DNA from: Gyrodactylus bullatarudis
Lineage: Eukaryota > Platyhelminthes > Monogenea > Gyrodactylidea > Gyrodactylidae
Direction: 5' to 3'
NCBI GenBank assembly: GCA_012064415.1
Contig: SSNU01000064.1
Location: 231,613-295,612, forward strand
DNA: 64,000 nt
Shown: positions 44,901 to 54,362 of the stretch, in pieces
Position numbering within the stretch: the stretch's first letter is position 1
Layout: each line of letters opens with the position of its first letter
Notes under the pieces: generated by a model
The model's input: the letters and a program-made list of their open reading frames with translations, nothing else
The model's database searches: none
What the model was told of the DNA's origin: nothing
Position numbers and translations under genes: made by a program

Positions 44901-47900
44901 TCGATGATAGGAAAACTCACCGGAAGGGATTCGTTTTCATTTCATCGATGTTAAAAAGCCTTTAGTCTCTTTACTACTCGAAAGTAATAGTATCTAATTT
45001 GAGAGACTTTCTAATTAAAATGAAATTTTGACACTCTCACTGATACCTTGATAGAAAATTGTTTTGGAGAAAAAAATATATAACTCGAACCGAAATTTCA
45101 TTCTGAAAAAGCATTATAAGAATTGAAAAATCTAATCCCTAATTTCCATGTCACCTAGCCTTATGACTTAGATATCTCAAGTTGAGCTCAAATTGGTTCC
45201 CATCTTTAGAGTGACTTTATTTTTATGCTCGAAAAATATTGGAAAATATTGAAAAAATTTAATAAGGAAAAAGACAAACATCCTTAAATCCTTGATTGAT
45301 AGAGTCGGAAGAAGGATCAATCAAACTGGGAAAAAATTCCATTTAGAATTAATATACTCACGAAATGGCTACTTGATGATAATGTTGATAAGAGTATTTA
45401 TATATATATATCTTCTGATTATTTTTTTTCCATAGCACGAATTATAATGGGAGAAAACTCAAAATTTTGTACAAGGAGTAAAGAGACGATATATAAGGAG
45501 ATGAGCACTGCGAGTGTGCTGGCTACTTTGATCAATTAACCAGATTATCTGGGCAGAATAGTATTGGGGAAGAGAAAAAAACAAGAGAGTGAAATCGATA
45601 ACATATATATTGGCGATCATTCAGTGATGTGAGAAGTGAATCAACTAAAGGGGATGATGTTTTTCTCCCAAAGAAATAACACACTGATACATTCAAACTA
45701 TCGTCGACTACACTACTGTTTTTAACTGAATATAGTAGTAATTTTATTGAAAAAATTTCAATTGTGATGAGTTTGTTCGCACATGTCTTCTCTTCATCGT
45801 CATAGATATAGTGTATATGTATTCTATATATGGTGAGAATATTAGGCATGTATGGGGCTGATCTGTCATACAACAACAATACAGTCAAGAGGAAAATCAA
45901 AATTTCCTCTTCATTCACCAACTATATATGTTAGGCGTAGATTTTTCAAGTCTCCAATTTTCAACCTGGGTCAGAGTCTAGTTCAGTTTCTTGAAATGAT
46001 TCTCATAATGTATAAAACATACAATATCTAAATCTTATATTTACTTGAGTAAATCCTCAGAATAACAAAGTTGACTCGTAAGTAGTCATACCATCTTTAT
46101 GCTATTGAACGCCTGAAGATAAAACTTAAGCTCTATTATGTTCCTAGTTTGGAAATAATTTTTTTCTATTTCAACGCAATTCGAAATAGTTTACACCAGT
46201 GAATAAATTTTACGGTTGAGCATTTCAATATTACCAAAATTGAATTCCTGATATCTGGTGTATGATCAACATCAAGAGTTGAACCAATCAGAGGATTCCA
46301 TAAATGTATTATTTTGCTGTATAGATATCAAACTTTTGTAAGAGTCTGACGAGATGGTTCTTAAATCACATTGTCGCATCAAAACCCTTTTAAGTCTTAG
46401 AAACTGAAAATAGTTCAACAAACAATTTTCTTAAAGAAGAACTAATGTATGAAATTTCGTAAAACTGATGAAACCCCCTGTATTATTTTTTAAATAATCT
46501 TTGAGCTATTTCGAAATCATTTCACCCTGATTCTGGTATTAAATAAACAAAATTTCGGAAAATTTTAAATTTTGAACGTTTTTAAAATTATTGATAGAGT
46601 AAAGCTATTCTCGATGAATTTGGGAATTCATGATTTTTACAAAAATCTCATTTTTTCATCAAGGTATCGAAAATTTTGAAAGTTTTTTTGGTAACTGATT
46701 CAAAATGTACACTTTTACTGAAGTGAGAAAAAAAAATTTGGAAAAAAGTTTTTTTTGGAAAATTTTAGAGAAATTTTAAAATTCGAGATGGCGCGATTTT
46801 TTAATTTTTTTAAACTTTGAGTTGAAAATTTTTGTTGATTTCAAGGTCTGAGAGGAATCAAACGTTATTTTTCAGGATCATCATTAGACAAAGAAAATAT
46901 TTACTCTTATTTATTTTTTTGAAAAAACACACTATTTACGTGCGAAAGTCTACTTCCTATTTTTCGATCATTTTTACTGCTTGGAAATTGATAAACTAGG
47001 GTGATCAAAGATCATTTCCATCATTTATATTGGATAATTAATCTTAAAACTATCAAAATGTATTTCATTGGTCTGAGGCTTGTCAGGCTTAATGAGTACA
47101 TTGTGTTCACAAGTGTGTACACTTTCACCAAGTCAAAAAGATAGTTTCATAGTAGATAGACTTTTTGCTATTTTTGAAATATAATTTTGCTAAAGACTGC
47201 TGCTATTTTTAAGAATAAAATTGCTATTTTTTTATTATTTCTATTCTCTAACCGCCCCACTTACCCGTATGAACACAATTAGCTACAGTCAAAAGCGCTT
47301 AAGGCTAGAATGAAAATGGTTGATTTTACAAGATATTCTCAATCTACGCTTCTCGTATAGTAGTTATATAATGAATATGTTGATTTAAATTTATACAACG
47401 TTTCAAAATATTGGAGACCCAGTCTTGATCACTTTACAATATGCTCAAATCAACAAAACTACTTAAAATTTTCAACTTAAAAACTAACTAATATTCATAT
47501 TTACAATATTATACTAGAATATTATTATTATTCTTGTATAATTTGAAAAATATTTTCTCTTGGTGACCTAATCAAAATATTGCGTTCAGAGTCAATCTAT
47601 TTTTATTCTTTCTTCTAAAGGATTTTTTTACAAGCGTTAAATCGATTTGTTCGATTTGTAGAAGAGAATTTATTTTTGTAAAAAGGTCTTCTTCTACTTA
47701 TTATAATTTAGCAAAATAGAGCCTAGTTTTTAGTCAATCTAAGACCACCTTTTTATTGATAATCTTTAGTCAAGAAAAGAAAAAAAAATTTCAGAATGCT
47801 ACAAAATAAAGGTGCCAATTGAATCATGAAATGAATTTAGAATTTAATTTTTTTGTATCTACTTATAAGTGTGCACTAGATATGAAATAGTTTTTTCATT

Positions 47901-48735
47901 CTAAGGCCGTTAAAAGTACTGTTTTTTTTTAGCAAAATACCACTACCCCTAAGATTTTGAACTTTCCCGCATAAATAGATAGAATCTCAAATCTTTTCAA
48001 CGATATCATTATGAGAAAAAAAAATTGACCATAATTCATCAAAATTTTTACTTTACAAGTAAACTAAATAAACCAGTATCAACTTATAAGTGATCATGCA
48101 AATTCATATTGTAAATTGATGAATTTTATCCATAGTTTTATTACCAATCAATAACCGTGTGGCTAAGGCACATAAAAAGTTGTAAGTAGGAATAGCTGCT
48201 TCTGTTAGCAAGATTAGTTGTGTTGTTCAATAAAATAAGGCGGGAAAATGGGTATTCATTACTGTTCTCATACTGTTTTATTAGTAATGCTCTCGAATAT
48301 CAAACCTGACATTAGAAATATCCCTCTTTTTTATTTTTTAATCTTGAAGAAGGAAATTTTGATTGAAGTTGCAGTCCTGTTACTTAGTCTAAAACCTGAT
48401 ATAATTTGCTAAGGTATGAATTGTAGGGGAATTGATCTTCAAGGGAGTCCGTAATCCTAGAAATGATTACCTATTTACAGTAAAAATATTTCTATTGGAT
48501 CATCTTATTTTTATTGAAACACGAATATTTAAGAATTATTTATCTCGACCAATCAGAATGCAGCAAGTGATTTCTGTACATTTAGATAGGAAAAAAGTGA
48601 GTTTTTGTGAAAATGTGAAAATTCACTGTTTCCAGTGGGAAAATGAGTGCCAAATTCATCTTCAGCACATTTTAAAATCCCTAATCATCATTAGAAAAAA
48701 ATTTTTAATGAACCAAAATTATTATTGAATTTTAT
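41921..48735. other. Gene-poor repeat region
   Basis: About 6.8 kb with no supported gene. Repeats present: family C (42290-42420; 45935-46265), family A arms (43300-43650, 44520-44830, 46610-46870). A (TA)n run lies near 45400. Short frames at 42529-42717 and 45532-45921 are discussed under rejected items. Confidence 0.45.
45935..46265. repeat. Dispersed repeat family C, inverted copy
   Basis: Reverse-complement counterpart of 26650-27115; the order of shared blocks is preserved across about 330 bp. Confidence 0.7.
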
Positions 48736-49335
48736 CCTCAAATTACAAATTGGACAGTTTGGTACAACTATGATATCGTCATTAATGATCCCCTTTTTAA
48801 AATTTGCGGCTTTCTCATTGAGTTTGCTTATTAAACCAGAATTCTCAATTCTTGACTGCAAAAAATAGATTTCTCTCGACATATTTAGATAATTCTTGAA
48901 GTTGTAGGATTTCATACTGTATCACTAAAATCATCTATACTTGTTCTACATGAGACAAATGCTTCTAGAAATTTTCTAAATCCTTTAGCATTTTTCATCA
49001 AATATTGTTCGAGGATAGGCAAATTTTTATATCCAAATCTACTTCACACATTTTTGTCTTATCTAACATGTGTTTGTAGATATCCCATAACAAAGGATCA
49101 ATGTCAAAAGCCTTTAAAAATGACCATCATCATGGGCTTCAATTATTTAATGAAAGCCTGACTCTGCTTCACCTTCTCTATAGTTTAACGCGTGACCTGA
49201 GTAAAATGCCTCCAAATTATTATTATTATTATTATAATTATATGCATGCCTGTAATCAGTTATAAATGTGTCAATTTTTTCTTGAGCCTCTTTAAAGTTT
49301 ATTGAGTTACTGTATTTTTAATCAATTCAACTATT
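48736..49335 (-). pseudogene. Broken paralogue of the orphan gene at 51466-52155
   Basis: Read on the minus strand, pieces align in order with the orphan protein nearby: FKEAQEKIDTFI (against FHDAELKLKAIL), EAFYSGHALNY (EAFVSDYALKY), DPLLWDIYKHMLDKTKMCE (NKVLWEIYAFLLDETKICE), FRKFLEAFVSCRTSIDDF (LRQLLEEFSFCKTSQEDF) and IIVVPNCPICNL (LVIVPKCPTHEL). Between them are at least one in-frame stop and a one-base frameshift; a (TAA)n tract sits in the first part. One apparent break could instead be a 23-bp intron (GTATGA...TTCAAG). I call it a pseudogene, but recently active. Confidence 0.65.
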
Positions 49336-49914
49336 GTTGATATACATGATTGTTGAAAGTCGTCTAGCATCTGTATAATTTGATGAAAATCTTGAATACT
49401 TTCCCTTCGTTTATAATAATGAGAAACTGTGCATGCTTTATACGGAAATACTCAAAGTTGTACTACTATTATAGAAGTCTTCTACCATGGTTATGTATAG
49501 AAAATCTGAATTCTGACCAGATTGAATTATATTATTTTGTATTTTAACAACTTATTGGCTCATTTAACCTCAACTATGGGATTCAAAAATAAATACATAT
49601 GAGGAGAAAAATATTTTGAGTTTGGAAAGAATAGTGAATTCAAATCTAGCTTTGGATCACCTTATTAAAATATTATGATACTAAATGTAAATGCAAAGGC
49701 ATAATTTTTAGCTTTTCTAGTTGATACTTTCATTTTTTATAGACAAGAACAAAAATATCATCTTGAAACTTGTGTTTTAAATTCAATTTAGATATCCATA
49801 GTTTCGATAAAAGATGTCAAATTTTCAAATTACCGCCATAATTTTTCGATGAATTTACTACGTCCACGACTAGACGAATCCACCATAAATCGACATATAC
49901 TCATATTTCACTGG

Positions 49915-50600
49915 TCAGATATTGAACTACAACTCCTATTCTCCAATTGAGACGAAAAGAGGGCTAGTCATTGCGACGGCGAAGAGGATGGGAAGAATTG
50001 TGTCTGATCAAGTTTGGGATGAAGAAAGATAGAAGATGACGAAAATGTTCGGAGCTAATGACTACCCACAAAAATTGGTAGTCGCTAGTATTTTCCAACC
50101 GAAAAAGCAACCCATAAAACCTGCATCAGAAGTAACCCAGTCAGTCCCATTCAAAGGTGATATGTTAGCAGCAACATACAGAAAAAAGGCAACTGAAGTC
50201 CTGAGAGATGCGTATCCGGATGTAAAACTCAAGGTAGTCTTCAAAACTAGAAAACTTTTTATTAATCTTTCCTGAGAGAGTTCCATGTTGTCTACAAGTT
50301 CCAATGTACTTGCAAAGCTGAATACATTGGACACACAATACGCCGCCTTGGAGAAAGAATCGATGAACACCTGTACGGTAAGAAAACAGAATCCATGTGG
50401 CAAGTTGTAAAAAGGAAGTTTCCCCCGACAACTTCTCAATTGTAGACAAACAAACCAGGAACAACCTTCAAATACTCAGAGCCGCCGAAGCCTTCTTCAG
50501 TCTCAAAGAGAAACCTAGCTTGTGCATTCAAAAAAACGTGGTTAATTTGCTCAAGCTTCAATGGCCCACTAGGATCCAGAGAATAGTGAATCCAACCTCC
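49915..50600 (+). pseudogene. Degenerate Penelope-like element remnant
   Basis: Frames interrupted by stops read TQSVPFKGDMLAATYRKKA then, after a frameshift, FHVVYKFQCTCKAEYIGHTIRRLGERIDEHL (given here only as a span around 50280-50370; key residues are the YIG, the Arg of RRLGER and EH). This is the linker and GIY-YIG endonuclease of a Penelope-like element, related to but clearly different from the intact copy at 16-19 kb. The RT core is gone. Base composition is less AT-rich than the flanks. Confidence 0.7.
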
Positions 50601-51465
50601 CAATCTCACAGTTTATGAATCTATTTTTTCACTCAAATTATTAAAAAATATGTTTTTTCAATAGACTCGAAAAAATCTGGTTAATGTGGGCCCCATGCAT
50701 ATCAGAACATCAATACTTTCAAACTTGGTCTCTAAATCTCAGTTATTAGCTAAGATATTAGGGATATTAGGCAAGTAAGAAGAGTACACGTATTAGGTTG
50801 TGGATTACTTTAGGTAAGCCATAAAACCTGACTCATGGGTAACAAAATAAATTTAATTAATTAATACAGAACATACAAGTCATATGGTTCTTCAACAAGA
50901 TATATATTCGAACACCACAACACCTTTCCTTCGTTATCGTTCTTTTCTTAAATGAGAGCAAATTATGAATTTCATCGACCTCATTTTTGTTGATGGGCCT
51001 GAATGACGGCATGAAGTCTTTATTAGGTCAAATTGAGGTACATGATATCATCTCACTCTTCTCTGTCGTTGCAATCTTTGTAAGGTTCTGATCGACCATG
51101 TTACCAATTGTTATGGGCTAACAAGAGTAAACGTATTTGGCTGTGAATCAGTGATTGAATTAAGGTTAGAAAGAAATATTTCAAGAAAATATAATCCCTA
51201 CATTGGCTGTGACTTTGTCAATGAATCCTTTATCCGCTTTAATCGGTTGAAATCTGCAGTTATTAGATTTTCCTATCTAAATGTCATCAAGCTAATAAAA
51301 AAGAATATTTATCAAACTGTTGAATGCTGGGGATTTCTAGAATTAGAGTTCTTCTGAAAAAAGTTTTTGACCAATGATCATTTTATTTAGCTAACAGATC
51401 AAAAAAATACTTCACGAATAAATCAATAATTTATTACGAAAAAAGAGTATTTAATGAATGAATTT
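50601..51465. other. Intergenic, no gene seen
   Basis: AT-rich spacer before the 3' end of the orphan gene. One 68-codon frame (51151-51357) has no recognisable features and is probably chance. Confidence 0.4.
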
Positions 51466-52155
51466 TTACAACGATACATTGAGAACATCTGATTCGTGTG
51501 GATAAATCTTCAAGAGAGCAAATGTTATCGCCTTATTCAACATTAATAACTCGTGCGTTGGACATTTGGGTACAATAACAAGGCTCAAATCAATATCTTC
51601 TCCCCTTTCTAACATTTCAACTTTATCCTCAAGATTTTTTCTCAGAGCATCACTTTTGATTCTTTCCTTCATAAAATGCAAAACTTTTTTGCCATTCTCC
51701 TTGGATAGAGTTGTTGATTCCAAATTATCCTCAAAGTCCTCTTGGCTTGTTTTACAAAATGAAAACTCCTCCAAGAGTTGTCTGAGACAATCTAGTTCCT
51801 TAGTCAATTTCTCCTCTTCTGGGGTTAGCTCAAACTTTTCCTCACAAATTTTTGTCTCGTCCAATAAAAAAGCGTAAATTTCCCATAATACTTTGTTGAT
51901 ATTAGGAACTTCACATTTACGATCAGAATGAACGAGGAACACATAGTCTAATACTTTTTCCATTTGGTCTGGTTCATATTTCAGGGCGTAATCTGATACA
52001 AAGGCTTCTATTTCATTGTTAGTGTATTCGGTTGATTCTAAAATGGCTTTTAATTTAAGTTCAGCATCATGAAATTCGATTTGATCACGTCTAAGTCGAT
52101 CAATTAATACAGTCATTCTTTCATTGAATGATTCCTTTTTGTCGCTGGTTGCCAT
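51466..52155 (-). CDS. Orphan acidic helical protein, 229 residues
   Basis: A single-exon frame starting MATSDKKESFNERM. It is rich in Glu, Lys and Leu with heptad-like stretches (FELTPEEEKLTKELDCLRQL; LRKNLEDKVEML), so probably largely helical or coiled-coil, soluble, with no signal peptide or membrane segment. The conserved parts, judged by comparison with the broken copy at 48736-49335, are EAF-x-S-x-x-AL-x-Y, LW-x-IY-x-x-x-LD-x-TK-x-C, EF/AF-x-x-C-x-TS-x-x-DF and VP-x-CP. I do not recognise the family. The ATG is preceded directly by an acceptor-like TCTTATTAGCAG, and a possible coding end of another frame stops only 13 bp upstream. Confidence 0.75.
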   Translation of the reverse strand: MATSDKKESFNERMTVLIDRLRRDQIEFHDAELKLKAILESTEYTNNEIEAFVSDYALKYEPDQMEKVLDYVFLVHSDRKCEVPNINKVLWEIYAFLLDETKICEEKFELTPEEEKLTKELDCLRQLLEEFSFCKTSQEDFEDNLESTTLSKENGKKVLHFMKERIKSDALRKNLEDKVEMLERGEDIDLSLVIVPKCPTHELLMLNKAITFALLKIYPHESDVLNVSL

Positions 52156-52168
52156 CTGCTAATAAGAT

Positions 52169-52272
52169 TTAATATTTTTCCTCGCTTGTTTTCTTCTTGA
52201 AACTACGTATCCTTTTTCTCTTTCTAACTACGATTTTCTTCTTAGCAATTGGATTTTTAAACCTTAGCCCAG
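52169..52272 (-). CDS. Possible last exon of an upstream basic-protein cistron
   Basis: On the minus strand, after an acceptor-like AAAAATTATAG, an open stretch reads GLRFKNPIAKKK then IVVRKRKRIRSFKKK and stops 13 bp before the ATG of the orphan gene. Such a basic end is common in ribosomal proteins, but I could not assemble convincing upstream exons or a start codon. If real, it would be another tightly packed cistron pair. Non-coding 5' leader of the orphan gene is the alternative. Confidence 0.25.
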
Positions 52273-53137
52273 CTATAATTTTTGTTAGAAATTATGTATT
52301 TATTTTATGAGTTACTGGAAAAATCAGAGAATAGTCATTAGTTTGGGAAATGCTGTTATTTTGACGAACCTTTCACTGATATCACTAATTATAATAAGTT
52401 TGAACATAGCAGTATAGAGTAGAGTACAGCACAATTTATAAAACTATCAACATTACGATTCTCGAACAGATTTCAGTATTAAGCAAGTACAGAGGATTCT
52501 AAATATGTTAAAGTTTATTCTTAAAACTATCTGAGAACAAAGGTAGAAATCCTCAAAAAAAGTCGACGGGGTTAATATTTGGACATTGGGTGAAATTAAT
52601 TAAATTCAATTCACACAGTTACTGTACCCACTAAGCCATCCTGACGATTCTTTGTAAATTAATTATATTTCTAAAACATGCAAAATATCTACCTTCTTTT
52701 CCAGAAATATTGGAGCATTTCTAAAAAATCTAAATTGTAACTAAAATCTAATTCCTTTGTGAATTTATATTTTTCTAAACTATGATAAAATTAATTTTAA
52801 AAATTTGGCATGGTATGGAAAAGTAAAATATGTCCCTACTTGAAAGTAACTTGAATATTTAAATATACATTATATTTTAGAAGAATAAGCAATAAGTAGG
52901 GTCAAATCACTCATATGACTGAGCAGACGGTCAACTATAAATGTTGTACGACAATACTTGTTTCCACTCCTATGACAGCACGTATAAAAAATACTATTAT
53001 ATACTATATTTCTCAATTGAGCGATATTCTTCAGTTTAAAAAAATAAGAGAAATAAATGAATATGCAATGCATCATGTTTATTGCTAAAATGGCTAAAAA
53101 TTGAATTTGAAATATTTTTCACAATTCAAGTGGTTAC
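52273..53137. other. Intergenic, no gene seen
   Basis: AT-rich spacer between the orphan gene and the 3' end of IF1. No supported frame. If the basic exon at 52169-52272 is real, its upstream exons must lie here. Confidence 0.4.
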
Positions 53138-53463
53138 TCATTTATTGTTTTCAGAAATCTTTGAAAGGCGCTTCTTATGCTCAGCAATGAGCTTCTCGTG
53201 ACGCTTAATTTGATCCTCGTGATATTCTAGTTCATTTTTAATATGCTTTTTCAGGTCTTTAAGTTGTTCGGCTTGCTATAGGACAAGATGATTTTCAGAA
53301 ACAAAAAGCAATTTACTTGTTTTTGGAAGTACTGATCTTCCATGGCAGCTTCACGCTTTCCAAAGGCACCACCAGCTTTACGAATGGCTCCTCCAGATCC
53401 ACCACCCTTGATAATAATTCTATAGAAAAACTTACTTTACCTTCACCTTCTCCACTGAAACAT
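53138..53463 (-). CDS. ATP5IF1: Mitochondrial ATP synthase inhibitor IF1
   Basis: Three exons (53463-53447, 53419-53317, 53275-53138) with introns of 27 and 41 bp encode 85 residues. The segment [20 protein letters not shown] is the signature minimal inhibitory region of IF1, followed by a charged helix ([19 protein letters not shown]) and a His/Lys/Glu-rich dimerisation coiled coil. IF1 binds F1-ATPase when the matrix becomes acidic and blocks ATP hydrolysis. The N-terminus, MFQWRRIIIK, is very short compared with the usual ~25-residue presequence, but basic and hydrophobic enough to act in import. The start ATG directly follows an acceptor CTACTCACAG. An alternative 29-bp first intron also keeps frame but leaves no ATG, so the 27-bp model is preferred. 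Second cistron after the adenosyltransferase gene. Confidence 0.88.
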
Positions 53464-53566
53464 CTGTGAGTAGAACTATTCGAATGGGATAGAATAATAA
53501 TATTTTATTGAAAATAATGTTTAACAAAAAACAATTTTTAAAAATACTACTGATTGCTTTATAAAA
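53464..53566 (-). promoter_or_regulatory. Adenosyltransferase/IF1 intercistronic spacer with splice acceptor
   Basis: A 103-bp spacer between two same-strand genes. It ends, on the minus strand, in TTCTACTCACAG immediately followed by the IF1 ATG. A 3' splice site flush with the start codon and no upstream coding exon is the classic appearance of a trans-splice acceptor. Confidence 0.5.
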
Positions 53567-54281
53567 TCAAGTGGATTTTGATTTGTAAACATTCTCATTT
53601 TGCCCATATAACATGCAGGAATACCTAGCACAGGTAAATAGATAATCGCTAAGTCTATTTAGGAATACTTTAATGGAACTATTAACAGGTTCCTCCCGAT
53701 CGAGGTCTAAAATCAATCTTTCAGAGCGTCTACAAATGGTTCTTGAAACGTGCAAACTGGAACTGACAATTCCACCGGAAGGAAGTATGAAGCTTTTCAA
53801 TGGGGCGAGCTCCATAGTCATTTCGTCAATGAGATCTTCTAAATATTTGACAGAGTTATCATCAAAGTACTTTGACTTTGAAGGATCAGATGCTAAACAA
53901 GAGTTTATATCCTGCAGATAGCACTGAACTTGAACCAAAGAATCTGAAAGTTTAGTATATTTTAATTCATCTATTCTTTCCTTAGTTTCGTTTAAATGAG
54001 AATGAGCCAGGCCTATAGATGATGAAAGTTCATCCAAGTTTCCAATAACTTGAAAAATAAAGCTAAACTTTGGTAGTCGTTTTCCACTGTACAAAGATGT
54101 GTTGCCCTTATCACCTGTTTTTGTATAAATTTTAAAAGTGTTAGGAATATGAGTTAAGTGGAAAAATTTACAACTTTAGGATTAAACCATTTTCTTACCT
54201 AATACAAACAGGCTCGAAAAATCTATAGGATAGAAGATTGGATAGTCCTAAAGTCCTGTTAATTGCCCTTGAAATTTGCAT
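53567..54281 (-). CDS. MMAB: Corrinoid (cob(I)alamin) adenosyltransferase, PduO/MMAB type
   Basis: Two exons (54281-54199, 54173-53567) across a 25-bp intron encode 229 residues. The first 40 or so residues, rich in Arg, Leu and Ser (MQISRAINRTLGLSNLLSYR), fit a mitochondrial presequence. Then come IYTKTGDKGNTSLYSGKRLPK (ATP-binding, TGDKG motif), VIGNLDELSSSIGLAH (family signature G-x-x-DEL), and FILPSGG followed by SRTICRRSERL, the C-terminal ATP/cobalamin motif with its paired Arg. The enzyme transfers the adenosyl group of ATP to cob(I)alamin, making the cofactor for methylmalonyl-CoA mutase. The tiny intron is needed to reach TGDKG in frame. It is divergent from TBC1D22 and followed by IF1. 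Confidence 0.9.
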
Positions 54282-54362
54282 TTTTAAATGAGATGCTTTA
54301 TTAAAACTCCAATATAACTATAGACTTTGTTCTTATTATTGTTCAATTCGAAATATTATGTT
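54282..54362. promoter_or_regulatory. Divergent MMAB/TBC1D22 promoter region
   Basis: Only 81 bp separate the two opposing start codons. The interval is AT-rich; no TATA box or familiar site is obvious. As at TOM20/MRPL20, both upstream-most cistrons of divergent transcription units start here. Confidence 0.5.

Noticed and set aside
45532..45921. 129-codon minus-strand frame
   Set aside because: It starts at a non-ATG codon; the first in-frame ATG choices give no signal or motif, and there is no splice context or homology.
52870..53076. 68-codon minus-strand frame downstream of IF1
   Set aside because: No start context, motif or homology; AT-rich chance frame.
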